From the NCBI GenBank assembly GCA_030268105.1, contig BSDZ01000004.1:4603501-4667500 (forward strand): a DNA stretch of 64,000 nt. The letters run 5' to 3'. The position numbers were made by a program, and so were the translations under genes. How positions within the stretch are numbered: the stretch's first letter is position 1; every line of letters begins with the position of its first letter. The notes beneath the pieces are model-generated. The model was not told the DNA's origin and made no database searches. It was given only the letters and a program-made list of their open reading frames with translations. This document shows, piece by piece, positions 11,804 through 25,100 of the stretch. Source of the DNA: Volvox africanus. Its lineage: Eukaryota; Chlorophyta; Chlorophyceae; Chlamydomonadales; Volvocaceae.

Positions 11804-14023
11804 CGGAGTTTTGGGGGCTGGAGACGGATTGTCTGGCGGTGCTGAAGGGGCTGATGGTAGGTCTGGTTGATTCGGTGGAAATGTTGGGGGCGATTGTGGA
11901 AATAGGGGTTGTTGCGGGTTTGAAGGTGGCGGTGGTGGTTGTGAAGGTGGCGATGGGGGATCAGGCGGGCTTGGAGGTGGGGACGGGGGCGTGGGCGGCT
12001 CCGGTGGCTTGCTGGGTGGCGTTGGCAGCATTGGAGGTAGCATCTCGGAGGGCATGGTTGTTATCTGGTACACCGGACACACCGGGCAATAGCGGACCTG
12101 TGATGACTCTGAGATCGAGAACCTGTATAAAAAGCATAAGGTCAAATATTTCGAGTACGATGTTAGAGATCCATCTTATATTATTGATGGATAACCCATT
12201 TCAAACGTCACTTGTCAAGTGTCAATTATTGTCGGAGGTTATTAGTTCCATTTGTAACAGTCCGGGGAGATAAACCCTCGGATAATCTACTGGGGAAGTT
12301 GTGGAAGGGTTTATAAGCTTATGGGTTATTACCAATAAATGATTATATATACGTTCCAAGAACAACGCGCCAACAGTGGACATAGAGTAGCGGCTTGCGT
12401 GGGTATTTTTGAGGGTCCTCTGTGTGTGTGTCTGTGTGTGTGTGTGTGTGTGTGTCTGTGTGTGTGTGTCTGTGTGTGTGTGTGTGTGTGTGTCTGTGTG
12501 TGTGTGTGTGTGTCTGTGTGTGTGTGTGTGTGTGTGAAGAATTCTTGGCCGGGTCACTAGGCTGCGATTGGGACCACCACCCACAATCGGTTCCGATCGC
12601 TGTGGGCATGGGACGAAACAAAACCCACGGCATTGGAACAGGACAGATCTTGGGAAATGCTTCGATTCGGCACGGCATTCTCCCTGATGTGACTTGCTTG
12701 TCCGCCTTGGGAAGCCTTAAAGGGAAATTTGTTGGCCTAGCCTTTCTCAACCTTGCTTGCTTATCATAGCAGACTTGCTTCACACGAGCAATCCGCAGTC
12801 CGCACGTACATGCAGTTCCCCGTAGGTGATGACTTGCTCCTGATGCCCTCCCGCAGGTCGCAAAGCTGAAGAATGCTGTTGCAAGGCTCCGTGACTGTCA
12901 GACAAAAGGTGGTTCCGCCGAAGGTGGTGTAATTAAACGAGAACCCGTATAAACGAATCTCATATGCCATGGCTGCAGGCAGACAAACACACGCGACAGC
13001 GTAGATATTTTTAAGGAGGCAAAGACCACCCTACAAATAGGAAAAGGTCAAGTGGCAGAACAAGCAAGTTAATCGTAACACCGGGATGGGCCGCTGCTGC
13101 CTTTATTCTTTACAGCGTGCAAAGTCAGTCGTCAGTGCCGTGCATACCATAACCAGTAGGTTCTATCTTCACGATGCTGTATGATTCATCAGTGTCGTCC
13201 TCAGCCCGATTCAAACAAGGATGGGTATCAGCAACATAGGTAAACTGATTAAAGCAACGGCGAACGGTACTCGTGGTATACACGTACGGTGATAGATCTG
13301 AGCGCGCTGTAGGGAGGATCATGGTGTATGATTGCATGTATGTATCCGTTGTGTTGCTTCACAAGTACGAAATAAAATGCGGTATGCAGTGTGTGGTGCG
13401 TGGGATGGCACTGCCTCACGCACCTGAGGTAGGCAACTTCCAAACCTTGGTCTCCCAATTAACCCAGCGTTTGTCGTTGACTTCGACGAGTGTTAGCGCT
13501 GGCTTGATGCAGTCGATTGCTGCGGTGTTGGTTTATTTAGGTGGGGCGAAGCAAAATATCGGCTAGGGGAAGAGGTTTAAGATAGAGGGAAGGGGGTCTC
13601 ACTTTTTGGATGGAATATATTACTGGTTACACGTCCTCTGTATTCGTGAACATTACCAATATAATATCAACCATATCACTCGTGCGTGTAAGCAACCTCT
13701 ACGATAATGCACTCAGTCGTCATGCTGCCCGCGCACGCATGGCCCCATGCACGTTCGTCCCTTTTGCATGTATGTCGTACGTGCGTCCCGGTCCCTCATG
13801 CAAGGGTAGAGAGCGAGGCGGTGAGTTGAAGCAGCTCGAATAGGAACTGCAGATCATGCAGACGACGCAGAGGTGGTTGTGGAATGCATTTATGCAAGTT
13901 GCCCCAGCCATGCGAACAGTCGCCTCTGTTGTCAAGTTGTACAGCTGAGAGGAGCGAGTCATGCATGCAAATCTCTGCTCTTGTCAGTTGCCGTGTTCCA
14001 TGCTCTCTCTCTCTCTCTTTCTT

Positions 14024-14077
<54 letters not shown>

Positions 14078-16851
14078 CAATGCCGCCATCGGACGCACTT
14101 CACCCCGATAACTATGTCAGATGAAAACGGCACCTAGCTAGCAGGCGGGGCACATCGAGTAGTCCTCACAGCCAAGTGAGCCGCCACCATTCAGACAACA
14201 TGATCTCACTTCATACGTACCTCCAGCCTCTATACATTTCATCAATACATTAATCCCCATGTGGGTACAACGTCTTTTGGTCCCTTATGGTCGCAATGCA
14301 TCGTTCCCCTCTAGTAGTTGAGAACCGCAAAGGCCTCTCGAGATGCTGAGGAGTTCGTTCTGCACCTCTATATCGTGGAAACGTATGCCGTACTTGAACC
14401 GTACATGAACGACTTGATGCTTAAAAACACCGTGATTGCTAGGACATATGTGAGGCAGGGTATGTCGTGACATGGGAACACAAACGCCCATGGCTGGAGT
14501 TGGAGATGGCAAGCATCTGCTGATAGGGACAAAGAGCCCGGGACTTGCAGTCCAGAAGGGGAAGAGTGTAGTAGTTGTACAATTACGGCACACGCTTCCA
14601 CGACATAAAGGTGCAGAAGCAATATGGAGGGCAAATGTGTCCCCCAATGGTCTTTCCACCGTTTCCTCTGTGCTGAATGGGGTATTTGATGTGTATTCCC
14701 ACGTTTTTATATGCTGCAGAACTTACACGGGAAAGACCTACGCCGTTCCGATGCTTCAAACCAGCACCACCACTACCAGCCACGCATTGCCCGTCCATCA
14801 CCAGCACCGCCACCAGCACCATATCCAGCAGCGAGGCGCTCCTGTTGGCCCCTTCCCGTCCAGCATGAATTTGCGCAACTCAAGCTCGGCCCTATCGTAT
14901 GTTTATACAAGTCATTCAGGCCCAGTCTACACAGGCCAGGCGCCACCCCATCCACATGCATCCGATGTACCAGCATCCAGCCTCCAAAAAGCAATTATCT
15001 TCACGCTTTGGGGACCTTGCTGCCGTATTCTTTACACATCCTTGCCATGTCACACCCTTACTTTGCATTGCATTACGCTTTCTTTGCGACACTGTACCCT
15101 TCGTTTCCAAAGCTATAAGTACCCCTGCCGCCTCGTTTGCCAATTTTATGTATGCAATAAAAGTAATTACCCTGCTGCTGCATACTGCATACAGATGGCT
15201 AGGTAGGCAGCTGGTGGCCAATACATGCCAGTGGGTACATATCCGAGTTATGCGAGCATGAAGCAAGCAAGCCGGACATGAGGTCTCTAAGCAGCCCCTC
15301 TATCTATCTGCTCGGGATGGCATGAGACGAATGGTAATTGGATGGTTGCTTGTGACTTACTGGTGGGTAGGGCCAGCTTGTACACCCGTTGCCGCAGGGC
15401 TTTGCAGCACGCCCTTTTCGACTTACAGCCATTGTACGTCACTGCAAAACAGTGCCTGGTCGTGGTAAGGCCCGGCCGTCGTTCCTGTGGGCATCAGAGA
15501 ATGCATAGTATGTAGGTATGTAGTTGTATGTTTGATATGTCATGTATAAAGATAGATTTGCTACCCGCCGGGCTCGTGTATGAATCTGCAGAAGTACGTA
15601 ACGCCGGCGGGTGACAGATGAGTCGTCCGCTGCCTTTGCGAAGCCGATGTATGCTGCTGCATACATCGAGATGTTACGCCTCTTGGCTCCTTTCGCCCTG
15701 CCCAGCTGCTTGCTGCCGTGCTTCATTCCCCAGGGGCCATATGTGGCCAACTAGCTTGGCAGCATGGGCTGCGGAAAGAAGTGAGGTGGAGCAGGGCTAA
15801 TCTACATACATGCCGAGCGATGTCCAGGACCTAAGAACAAAAGGTTTCTGGGAGCGAGGATCCGTCTGGTATGTGTAAAACTGAACTTCGTGTTCAGCCC
15901 AGTTTCCCTTGTTAAAAACATGGGTGATGCAAGGGTTGGTCGATGGATAACTCCACCACTGCTGCCTGCAGCCGTTCAATCTCAGCGCATGTGTGATGGT
16001 GGGGCCTGCGAGCCTGCATTTCGATATAGCCCAGCTCAGCCCCTAAACACTTACCGGGGCGGGGGAGCTTCCAGTGTAGGTGATGCTGTAAGGGTTGCAG
16101 CTGCAGTCATACGTGTCGCACCTGCAGCGCAGTGCAGTGCAATGGTTCGCGTGCCCAGCCGAATTCAAATGCGGTTTGGTTCAGCCAAACGCGGTCCCGT
16201 CAGTAATATTTCTCCTACCCCCCCAAAAAATACTGTACGCACACATGCTATTGGGTACAGTCATGTACGGAACGTGCATATCACCTGCAGTAAGGAAAGC
16301 GGCCGAATGGCGCTGCTCCAGCCCCCCTTCTTGCAATGGCTTCCTGCAAGGCCTTCACTCGGGCTTCATCGGCATCCTCCGTATCTGAAGGCGAGCTCGA
16401 TTGGGCCGAGGACATGCAAGTGCAAGAAGATATTGAGGAAGAAATTTTCATATTTGGATGAGAAAGAAATTTCATAATAACGTTTGACTGTAATTGGGGG
16501 TCCAGTCCGAGAGGAGCTTCAAAGGTCGGCCAGCCAGCAGGTTAGGACGTCCGCCAACAAAAAATATACTGGGAGGACCATCCGGAGGTCATTGAAGTAA
16601 GATCTGCGATTAATCCCGATACGGTTAACAAGTGGTTTTAGCATAATTTAATATAGTGAACAGCTGGTAAACAGGAGGACACCCTTGACGTTCGACGGAC
16701 ACGACCAAATTGCCTCTGTATGAAGACGGACCGTGTGGAGAAATGTGTTTTTAGCAACCCGATACGTTACTAAACAGTTACCTGCGTAAGCTATCCATGC
16801 TAGCAGCAGAAAGCAAACTCTCGCCGTCCGAGGTGGGCGAACACTGTCCAT
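1..16851 (-). CDS. Gene A: giant pherophorin-family matrix protein, 3' end off window
   Basis: Seven exons seen (+ coordinates, read right to left): 16851-16782, 16384-16285, 16121-16055, 15484-15361, 13519-13424, 12972-12810, and 12122 to beyond 1. All introns are GT-AG with phases 1,2,0,1,1,2. Exon 1 gives a 23-residue signal peptide starting MDSVRPPRTARVCFLLLAW. Residues about 53-222 form one pherophorin (DUF3707) domain: FPYC, CSCNPY, HCFAVTYNGC...ACC, LVEVNDKRW, FCLTVTEPCNSILQLC, then YCPVCPV. The rest, about 4000 residues in the window, is a Pro/Ser rod. This frame is open through every repeat unit I checked. The expected role is a secreted, hydroxylated and glycosylated matrix fibre; that is family knowledge. 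The start was chosen because it gives a compact signal peptide and the phase-1 junction seen in the sister genes. The C-terminal domains, if any, lie left of the window. Size is unusual: at least 4247 residues. Confidence 0.85.
12420..12535. repeat. TG/TCTG microsatellite in intron 6 of gene A
   Basis: About 115 bp of TG dinucleotides interrupted by TC steps. It lies between exon 6 (ends 12810) and the rod exon (starts 12122), so it is intronic. The apparent short reading frames across it are products of the repeat. Confidence 0.95.
13125..13337 (-). other. Possible fossil pherophorin exon inside intron 5 of gene A
   Basis: This open stretch on the coding strand lies between exon 5 (13519-13424) and exon 6 (12972-12810). 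It reads LSPYVY...RRCFNQFTYVADTHPC...SIVKIE, which has the order and rough spacing of pherophorin exons 3 and 4 (SPY, CF, PC, KIE). It has an upstream CTACAG acceptor-like site. It would sit out of order in the mature domain, so it is either a diverged leftover exon or chance resemblance. Confidence 0.25.
14003..14077. repeat. CT-rich microsatellite in intron 4 of gene A
   Basis: About 75 bp of CT with TTTC interruptions, inside the 1.84-kb intron between exon 4 (ends 15361) and exon 5 (starts 13519). I found no further coding signal in the rest of that intron. Confidence 0.95.
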
Positions 16852-19078
16852 AGCGATACCGGCCCCAGCACCAAGCCAGTACCGTTTATTGTCGGATTTT
16901 AAACATGAAATAAACTGTACGAGGTGCAGCAGACCTAATCTGCAGAGAGAGGCCCCTGGTCGATGCTCATCGCCCACTGTAAAATTTTTTACAAAGATTT
17001 ATTTTCTGTAGACATTTATGAACTACTGTATTTTATGATGTACAAGAGTAATCTTTTGTCAATGTAACGTGCACCCTGTACGGCGACGAAAAATAGGGTG
17101 AGCGACTTAAGCATACTGAGAGACTTACGGATTTGATCATTTTTTAATGGAATTCAATAAGCTTTTTATACATCAAGTTCAATTTCTTGCCATTATTGAG
17201 GAAAAGATTACAAGGCTACCGTACTGAAACAAGAAAGCACCATGACTTTTAACATCCAATCAACATATTAATTTTCAAGTGAAACAAAAGATCAACTCCA
17301 TTCACTACCACTCGCACTAGCCACCAATACTGGTAGGTAATGATACGTCACACTCTGAACACAGTAATACGATGCCTTCTATCTTGATATGTATCAGCAT
17401 AAGTACTTGCGCAATATTATTGTAATGAATCAAAGTTTAAGTATCCAATTTTATGTATTGCCTGTAGACCAGGAGCCATCCTGACCTGCCTGACTTTGCG
17501 GCTTGGGACCGCCTTTAACCGCTTTTGGTTGCGCAGTGTTGCGCATGCGGCATGCGAATGGCATGCGCGAGGAAAGATTATTTTGTGAAAGTAGTTATGA
17601 ATCATTTAATTTTATACTATGCCAGAGTGTTTTGTCGTCTGTCCCAAAGACGCAACCGTATACGTAGTATCGGTAGATAGGTCGACAGCATGCGTTACTG
17701 CATTGCTTACTGGTGGCCATTATCGTCTTGCTATTAGTATTATGTTGTATTAATTATGAGTGATTTCAGCTATGTGCTTTATAGCTCGCTTCACCTAGCG
17801 AAGGAAATCCCTTCGTTATGTACGGGGAAGGTAGGTGGACATCAGGACTGAATGTCGGCGTAGGTGATCCAGTATGTATGGGATGCATTTAAAGTTGATT
17901 ATTTTTCTCAGAGAAACTCAAGACGGAAGCAAGTTAATGGAAAGACTTTCTGGGAATGGAAAGGCAGGTACGAAAACGTATACAACAGAATTGGCCTCAT
18001 TTTCTCCTAGACCGATTCACAAGAAATTTAAGAAATGGTTTATCATAAGCAGGTTCGCCTGAAATCTTCTCCGTTGAGGTCAATTACCCACTCACGTCAG
18101 CGCTTCGCTCGGCCAGCCCCTGCGGTAGTTACGGGATCTATCTAATCCGGGTGTTGCTTCGTGCCCGCATTGAAACTGCATCTTCTCAAACACCGAGAAA
18201 TACAGCATGTTTATTTCTGAAGTGTCATTTATCTGGGCACCCTGTAGCTAGCATCGGACCTGCCTGCTGGAAAGTACTTGAAACTGATTGATGACGTAAT
18301 CTACCATGCTGGATACATACTCCTGACGCACGCACGGTCGTGCCCCTCCCCTGTCCCTCCGAACCTGGGCTGCCCCCCATCCCATCACCGAAAGGGCCGA
18401 ATGCACTATCATCCGCCGTAAAGATTGCGTATGCAATCTGGATGGATGAATGGATGGATGGACAGATGAATGGATAGAACTAAAGGACAATTACATATCT
18501 ACTTGTGCGTGATGACTGGTCGATAGCAACGTTGGACCATTCAGTTTGGCTCAGCCACCTTGCTAAGACACAAGCACGCAAGGTGGCACGCAGCTTGTAT
18601 GACAGATAGGTATCTCTACCTACGTACATGCATGCTGATGTGTTGCGATGACGTTTTGCGATGACGCAGAGCCGCGATCCTGCCTGGCCGGCCGTAACAG
18701 GCAGGCATGATTACAAAACTAAATTGCGGATTATGCATAATTTTCTGACCAGGCCGCGATGCTCGGACAGCAACAGTGCAGACATGCGGAGCCATACGTA
18801 TGCATCGGATGGGGATAGATGGGGATAGGCGACATGAACTATGATATATGGCCCATGATGACGGCGGAAGAAGCATGCAACAGCGAGGACGCATGAGCAA
18901 CTTGCTCATATATCAGGACAGCCTTTGTTCCATTGAGTTCAAAAAACGCAAGTTTGGATGCTTATTGGTAATGATGTATGCTTCCCACATCTCCTCAAGG
19001 TACGTACCAGCAGGTACCAACACAGACGCACTTCCCAATCATCGTTTCAGTTATGAGCAAGCTGCAATGCACGCACGT

Positions 19079-19141
19079 AATCATCATCATCATCATCATC
19101 ATTAGCATCATCATCATTAGCAGCAGCAGCAGCAGCAGCAG
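19079..19141. repeat. ATC/CAT and CAG trinucleotide repeats
   Basis: Runs of ATC/CAT are followed by CAG units in the spacer between genes A and B. No supported coding frame crosses them. Confidence 0.9.
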
Positions 19142-20442
19142 GAGCGCACCTATCATAGCAAACTCCATGCCTGCGATGCTGTCCCTTCTGCCGGTCAAGA
19201 GAAGGTAGGTTATGATATATGGGCGAGCGCAGGATGACAGCAGCCGTTTTCGTGACTGCGCGATGAAGGATCTCATGCATGTTGCCAGATGTCACCCTAT
19301 AACCGTGCACGCACACCACCAGGAGACACTAAACAATAGTTCCTTTCCTCTGTCTATATATGGTACCGGAGACTTGCATCTCCCATGAAACCAGCCCAAG
19401 TCATCACCAGGCAAGGCTGAAGGCAGCTGTCAGCCTAAATAACAACCGATGCATGTGTGTATGCGTATGCATCCAACAACTCCCTCATCACGCGCTCCCA
19501 ATGAGCCGATACATCGATACGCGCATATGGATGCACGCCTTAACCCAGAAACGGCATACCGCTGCAGGCATACTTGCTTCATATGCAAGATGTCAATCAA
19601 TCGCTATATCGCTAGCTAGCTACAAAGCAGCACGAAATGCGTGCATGCGCAGAGACACATGCACACAAGCAACGTAGTTAAAAAACACGCCTATCGAGAT
19701 TCGATGATCACTTAGGTCGTATTAGGTTGGTATGATATATGCAGCGGGCGTATCTCTGGCCGGCCACCCAAGCAAGTGCGTGCGTCCAGGTGCGTGTGGA
19801 CATCCAGAAAGAGTATTGCCGTACCCTCCAATCAATTATCAAGAAAATCTGTTCATCAAGGTGCAATACAAATTAACAAAAATGCAGCATCCATCAGCTG
19901 ACCGGCCATCCCAGCGCCGAAATCGGCTTGCTTGCCAAGCATGCATGTTGCACTCCATGCGATGCGTGCGCAGATGTGGACGTCGTATAGGTGGGAACGG
20001 CGGCCACATGCATACCGCTTGCGTTTAGGCAGCAGGTACATGACAGCCCTTCCTGCAATTGCAGCAGCACCTAGATTTCTGCTCACGCATACACGCACGC
20101 ACGTTGGATGCATGCGTCCACACACGCACCCCCCACACCATCATTTGGCGGTGCGCAGGAAGTGCGCGCCTGTAGACTTCCGCATATATACAGACATGCT
20201 AACTCAAGCCTTATTCTCAGAAAACGAAATTGAAAACGCAACTCGAGGAAGCGACCCAGGAAATCCCCTAACCATCGTGCGACGGAGCTCCAAGCCAAGA
20301 GTGTCCCTTCGGCTACAATATACCTGTGGTAGTCGTACACGTACGGCACACATAACCACAACATAGGGTGCTAGAAGCACCTTCTCAGCATCTCGAGAGG
20401 ACCTCGCGGCATCCAACTACTTCAATACCGATATGCATACAG

Positions 20443-20488
20443 CAGAGGGTCACCAGTACCTGTAACAGAGGGTCACCAGTACCTGTGA
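20443..20488. repeat. 23-bp direct repeat, two copies
   Basis: The block CAGAGGGTCACCAGTACCTG occurs twice at 23-bp spacing in the spacer downstream of gene B. It holds a GGTCACC half-palindrome. I assign no function. Confidence 0.8.
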
Positions 20489-21198
20489 GCGGTAAGCCCT
20501 GTTTCCTGCTGGCCGCCCCTCTTCCGTTAATCCGTTTCTACAGCATGCCAAGCCCCGTTGGTTTCCGCATATAATTTATATAAGTTTGGAGTTCGTCTTT
20601 TCAGAGCTTACTATTTTGTAAGCAAGTATGAATAGATGGTGATCCACGATCCCATCGATCCAAGCCATGCCCGGCGACCGAAGTGGCGATGCATGCCTGG
20701 CTTGATTCAGGATGCCACGCGCCACGTAGTAACAATAACTAACCACCTTCCTGCACATTACGCGCCTTGCGCACGAAGTCAAACTGTACAATTTGTCAGA
20801 CGCCCACCTCACATCCATGACGAGTAGGTCCCGACAATAGGCTGCGTGTTAGGCTTCTAGGACTTGCTTTCCAACCTATCTGCGGTCATCTCACAATGCA
20901 CAAACATTCGACCACTATTACCACCATTCAATGATCCCGCGCGAACGTCCCAGTCTGTCCGAGCCTACCCGAGTACTGGCTAGGTCTGGAAGCCAGGGCG
21001 ACAACCTATCCAAGCAACTAACCCGCCGATGTAAGGGTAAGTGGGAGGGCGCTTGGCGGAAATTGCTGCGGTGCATCCAAATTGGACTGCTGCAATCAAT
21101 TGCCATCCTGTCGTCGTACGCTTCCGAAGGGCAAGCCAATCTCCCCGAGCGAACCTCTCTGCCTGCGGGTAGACCTCGTTCCACGCGGCAACGGGGCA

Positions 21199-23971
21199 TT
21201 AGGCTCCCCGCCGGCGGCGCAGTGCCGGTGGGTTATGTAGCAATTGCGATGAACACTGGATGTCCAAATAGCCCGCAGGTGATTTTTCGTCATCGCCCCA
21301 GATCGCAGTTCGAATCGTAGCACCAGCAGGAGGACAAAATGGCGAGGGTGGAGAGCGAAGAGGCAACTTCCAGCCAAGAATGAGGTACCGCCACTCCGTG
21401 AGGATGCGACTCAGCTTGTCCTGGATCTTGACAGCTTCTTCCTGGCTGGTGAATGACCCGCACACGGTCACTGTAGGTGGGTTGGGCGGATTAGATGTCG
21501 TAACGCAGCTCGCCAGGGCAAAAGGAATGGCGATTTGTGCGCCAGTTTCCACAGCTGCTGTGGTTAGATTCTTCGCCATCCAATCAGCGGCGTCCTCGCA
21601 GCTGATATTCTTCCCAACGGCGTATCCAATGGCCCCGGACGCATCCAGAAGGGAAACCAAGGACACGAAACCGCAAACCTGGCTGGGCGAGTCTACTGCG
21701 GCGTCAGACATCTTAGGATCCGTTGAGGGAGATGGCGAGGACGGGTATCCGGGAGGCGGTGATAACTTCGGAGACGGCTTGGGAGACGACTTGGGAGATG
21801 GCCTGGGAGACGGCGGTGGCCGCCTCAAACGTCGTGACCGTGGTGGCTGCGATGGACGGGGACTGGACGGCGAGGGTTGTGGCGAGGACATAGACCCCTC
21901 GACCGGCGGTGGCGAGAGCGAGTTGCGGCGGTCTGTGGCAACAAGCACCCGCTCCAGCAGGTTTGCCCGCCGATGTCGCGGTCCCAAAACAGGGCACCCC
22001 GTTGCAGTTGCTTCAAAATCGTTGCTGTTATCCGACGATTTAGCAGCCACCGCAAACCTGGAGGAGCAGCGGCATGAGGCAGACAGTGTACATGACATAT
22101 GGGTGCGAAGTTTACAGTGAACACCATTTGCAGCTTACGCTCGCGAGCAAGCACTCAAATATACGCATGAGGAGCAAATCTGCACAAGAGCCGCTTCCCG
22201 AATGCATGAGGGGTGTATAACTGCACCAACCTGCAATCAGCGGGGCCGTTGCACATCATTTTTGCGGCGCTTGGGCAATGCTGCCTTGTGCTGCTGGTGG
22301 TAAAGCAAATAGTAGCGCCGTTCAAAGTGCTGTACTCGGCTGCCAGGCCGAAGATGCGGATGTGGATGCCAGCAAGATGGTCTCCCCCAATAACACCTGC
22401 ATCCATCCATGTATGCACAGCAGCGGGTTAATCCCCTACTCACGTGCAAGTTGAAATGTATAATCTATACACGCACACAATCAATCTGCGTATGCCGTCG
22501 TAGAATGCACAACTGTACCTGGAAGACTGGATAGCTCGGACCTTTCTTCCCAGTGCTCCCAGCGACTCCCATTGACTTCCACGCGGCTGATCGCCGGGGG
22601 CTGCTCCAGGCACTGGGGTCCTGCATTAGGCATATATGATCGGTCTGTTACTGGTCGTTCACAGAAAGTTCTCTATTCCATTCCTATTTCATTCGGTAAC
22701 CGGAATCGTCGGTGATGAGGATATGAAGATGCACCAGCGCAGAGCTGCCTGGTTGCTGCGCTATCCTCATGGTGTCCTTTAAATAATGGCTGCGTAGGCA
22801 TCTATATCATCACATGATGATGTCGTCATCAACCCACCTGCAGAGTGTAGGTATAGGCTGTCCACGCGGTCTTGCATCAGGGCCTCACAGCAGGGGCTGA
22901 TGGTGTCGCATCCCCGAAAGCTGACGGAGAAGCAGTGCTTGCCGCCAGCATCGGAGCTCTGCACGCAGGGCGCACGGTTATGGCGCCAACTAAGAACCAT
23001 CATTAGGTAGCTAGACAGGCAGGGCTGCTGGTGCACATACAGTGGCGAGAAACAGAGCCCCGCCAGGCGGCAAATGAAATCAGGCCAAGATTAATCTTAT
23101 GACTTTCGGGTTTCAGTCGAGGGCACCACATACATCAGGCATTGCCGTTGTGGAGTTAAAAGGCCGGCATTCAGGTCCGAAGGTTTGCGTAGGAGATAGA
23201 ATTGCAAATAAAATAAATAGTTTGGGAGGGCGGGAGTTGTCTCAACGTCACACACCTGTGAGACGGCACTTGTGTAGCTGAGAGTGTACGGCGAGCAGAC
23301 ACAGGTATGTACGAGCCTGCGGACGCGGGGCATACATGTAATCATTGTGATGTGAACGTTTTGACCAACGTAGCTCTGAGGTATTCACTGTCAATTTCTT
23401 TACTTCTCCTGGGGACTGGTAGGTAGCCAGGATAGTTCGTGGGACATAGCTTATGGGTAGCGTCATTATGGGTATTAAGCACGGATGCCGAAATGCGTGA
23501 TGGCGAGGGATGATGACGCAGCACCTTGCATGGCTAATTCCTTCCACCCTTTGATTGAGCAGTATATAATTGTTCGCATAGAACACGATAGTGAAACGAA
23601 TTGAAACATACTTGTGGATGGGCATCATCAACGCCTGGGTTCCACGGAATGAAGTTCGAGTAGAGTCGACTTGCAGGATTTCCGTCCCCAGGATAGCTGC
23701 AAGATTCAAAATTTAGTATCATGAAATATATCAGTTTCAAGGCGCGAAATGAGGACGTAAGCGGGGCGGATTTTCGGAACTTCCAGTCATATTCCACAAC
23801 CCACAATTGGTAGAAAAATTAAGAATATATAAAGTTCTCATATCATAATTGATGTTCAGTATGTACCGATCAAGTTTATAGTTGATGCATACCTGCCAAA
23901 CAAAGAGCAAGAGGAAGTAGACCAGCATATGACAATATCGAGCGCGTAGTAACTGGCACGTAAATGTGCAT
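21199..23971 (-). CDS. Gene B: short pherophorin-family protein, 490 aa
   Basis: Seven exons: 23971-23893, 23696-23612, 23316-23256, 22958-22838, 22620-22519, 22396-22231, 22057-21199. They sum to 1473 nt (491 codons with the stop). Exon 1 is a 26-residue signal peptide (LSYAGLLPLALCLA). Residues about 55-225 are a pherophorin domain: TCVCSPYTLSY, GGKHCFSVSFRGC...PCC, ISRVEVNGSRW, GIHIRIFGL, ADC. The usual YCPVCP is replaced by GCPVLGP. A short basic Ser/Pro rod follows (about 253-325), then one Cys-rich domain from about 327 (VCGFVSLVSL ... IPFALASC ... VCGSF). That domain keeps only the first Cys of the C-x-x-C seen in genes D, E and F. The protein stops soon after this domain and has no second pherophorin domain. 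A secreted matrix role follows from the family. An in-frame ATG 35 codons upstream is possible but spoils the signal peptide. Confidence 0.85.
21368..23082 (-). repeat. Duplicated segment, copy 1 (exons 4-7 of gene B)
   Basis: This segment matches 29063-30819. From the exon 7 start to 23082 the offset is 7737 bp, and exons and introns look identical apart from a few substitutions at the start of exon 7. Left of the rod the offset is 7695 bp, because the rods differ by 42 bp and in sequence. Similarity stops abruptly in intron 3 at 23082, just after AATGAAATCA. Confidence 0.9.
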
Positions 23972-25100
23972 CTTTATATGAACTCTGCAATCAACTGTTG
24001 ATATCGGAGTCCGTGAACAAGAGATGGTAGTGATAATCTCTCTGCCAGGGTAAAGCAAGATGCCATCAGCATGCAAATGAGGATATCAATCTCGAATTTA
24101 TAGTTTGATAGTTGTAAAATTCTTGTAATAACTTTAAAATGCTAATGTACCGACGGACCGTACACAACAGGCAGGACAACAGGTCCAGGCAGTACAAGAA
24201 CGCACGGAGGTTGAAACAAGAGTCGTTAGCGAGAAAGCTCGGCATTTTCCGAACTGATTCGAAAGTATTATATCGATCATAGAATTGTAACGTTGTGAGT
24301 TTGATTTAGAGTCTCTGCGGTAGAGTAGGTAGAGTAGGTAATGAGCAGTGTTAATGGGAACTGCGTGGCAGGCGGGCGCCTACGGGCGCAAAGGGCTGGT
24401 CTATCAATCCCCAAACTTACATTTACTTAGCTTCCAAATGCATATCATGAACTGGAATATATGTTTTGGTGAGCACGTCATGAAATATATGGAATTCAAA
24501 GTTATATGAGCAACTGGTACGATGATTTCTGTCTGCAGTTTGGTTGCCCGTTGCGGTTGAGGGTGCCACATACAGGCCGTAGCTGTGTTTGCAAGACCTC
24601 AAGAATGCATAGCCCATCAGCTGCTGCAGAAGCAATCCTGATGCTTCAAGTACTGCTGGTCACTGATGAAGGTGGGGAAGAGATATGTTGATTTTGAATG
24701 CCGTTGGACTGCTACGGGCTCACCAAACCAAAAGGAACATATGGAAATACGAGGAAATGCAAATTCAAAGCGGCGGTAGGCGGTAACTTAGGATTAGGGC
24801 TTCGATAGTAGTAGCCCCCTCCTGCATGCACGCCACCCGCACTTAACAGTTACATACATTGGCTGCCTGAAAGAGGGTGGCCCAGGCTATCTAATCACTG
24901 GGAGGTTATGTGACGCTCTGTTTGCCGGCGCCCCGCATCAGTCAACCTCTCATCCATTCAGAAAACAACCCATGCCCACGCACTGGATGTCTCACATATC
25001 CACTGCGATCGAACTACAGCTGGACTCCATCACATTCAACCCTAAAATATATGTAATCCCAAAGCACCTTTGACTCCTTCACGGCAGCTGCGCCTGACAT

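Larger units (their letters stand above)
16852..21198. other. Spacer between gene B 3' end and gene A start; no gene recognised
   Basis: This stretch should hold the gene A promoter (just above 16851) and the gene B 3' UTR (just below 21199). The part at 16.98-17.9 kb is AT-rich. I found no pherophorin exon signature and no long reading frame with protein-like composition. Simple repeats occur near 18.44, 19.1 and 20.45 kb. Confidence 0.6.

Noticed and set aside
181..12273. Repeated 176-180 codon plus-strand frames, and a 250-codon frame at the end of the array
   Set aside because: They arise from the 540-bp repeat read on the wrong strand. Each is stopped once per unit, while the minus-strand frame is open through the array and joins splice-consistent pherophorin exons.
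12222..12783. Thr/His-rich and Cys/Val-rich frames
   Set aside because: They are translations of the TG microsatellite in intron 6 of gene A.
14472..15206. 244-codon plus-strand frame
   Set aside because: It lies in intron 4 of gene A on the opposite strand, has no motif, and has composition typical of random frame. The coding exon nearby is on the minus strand.
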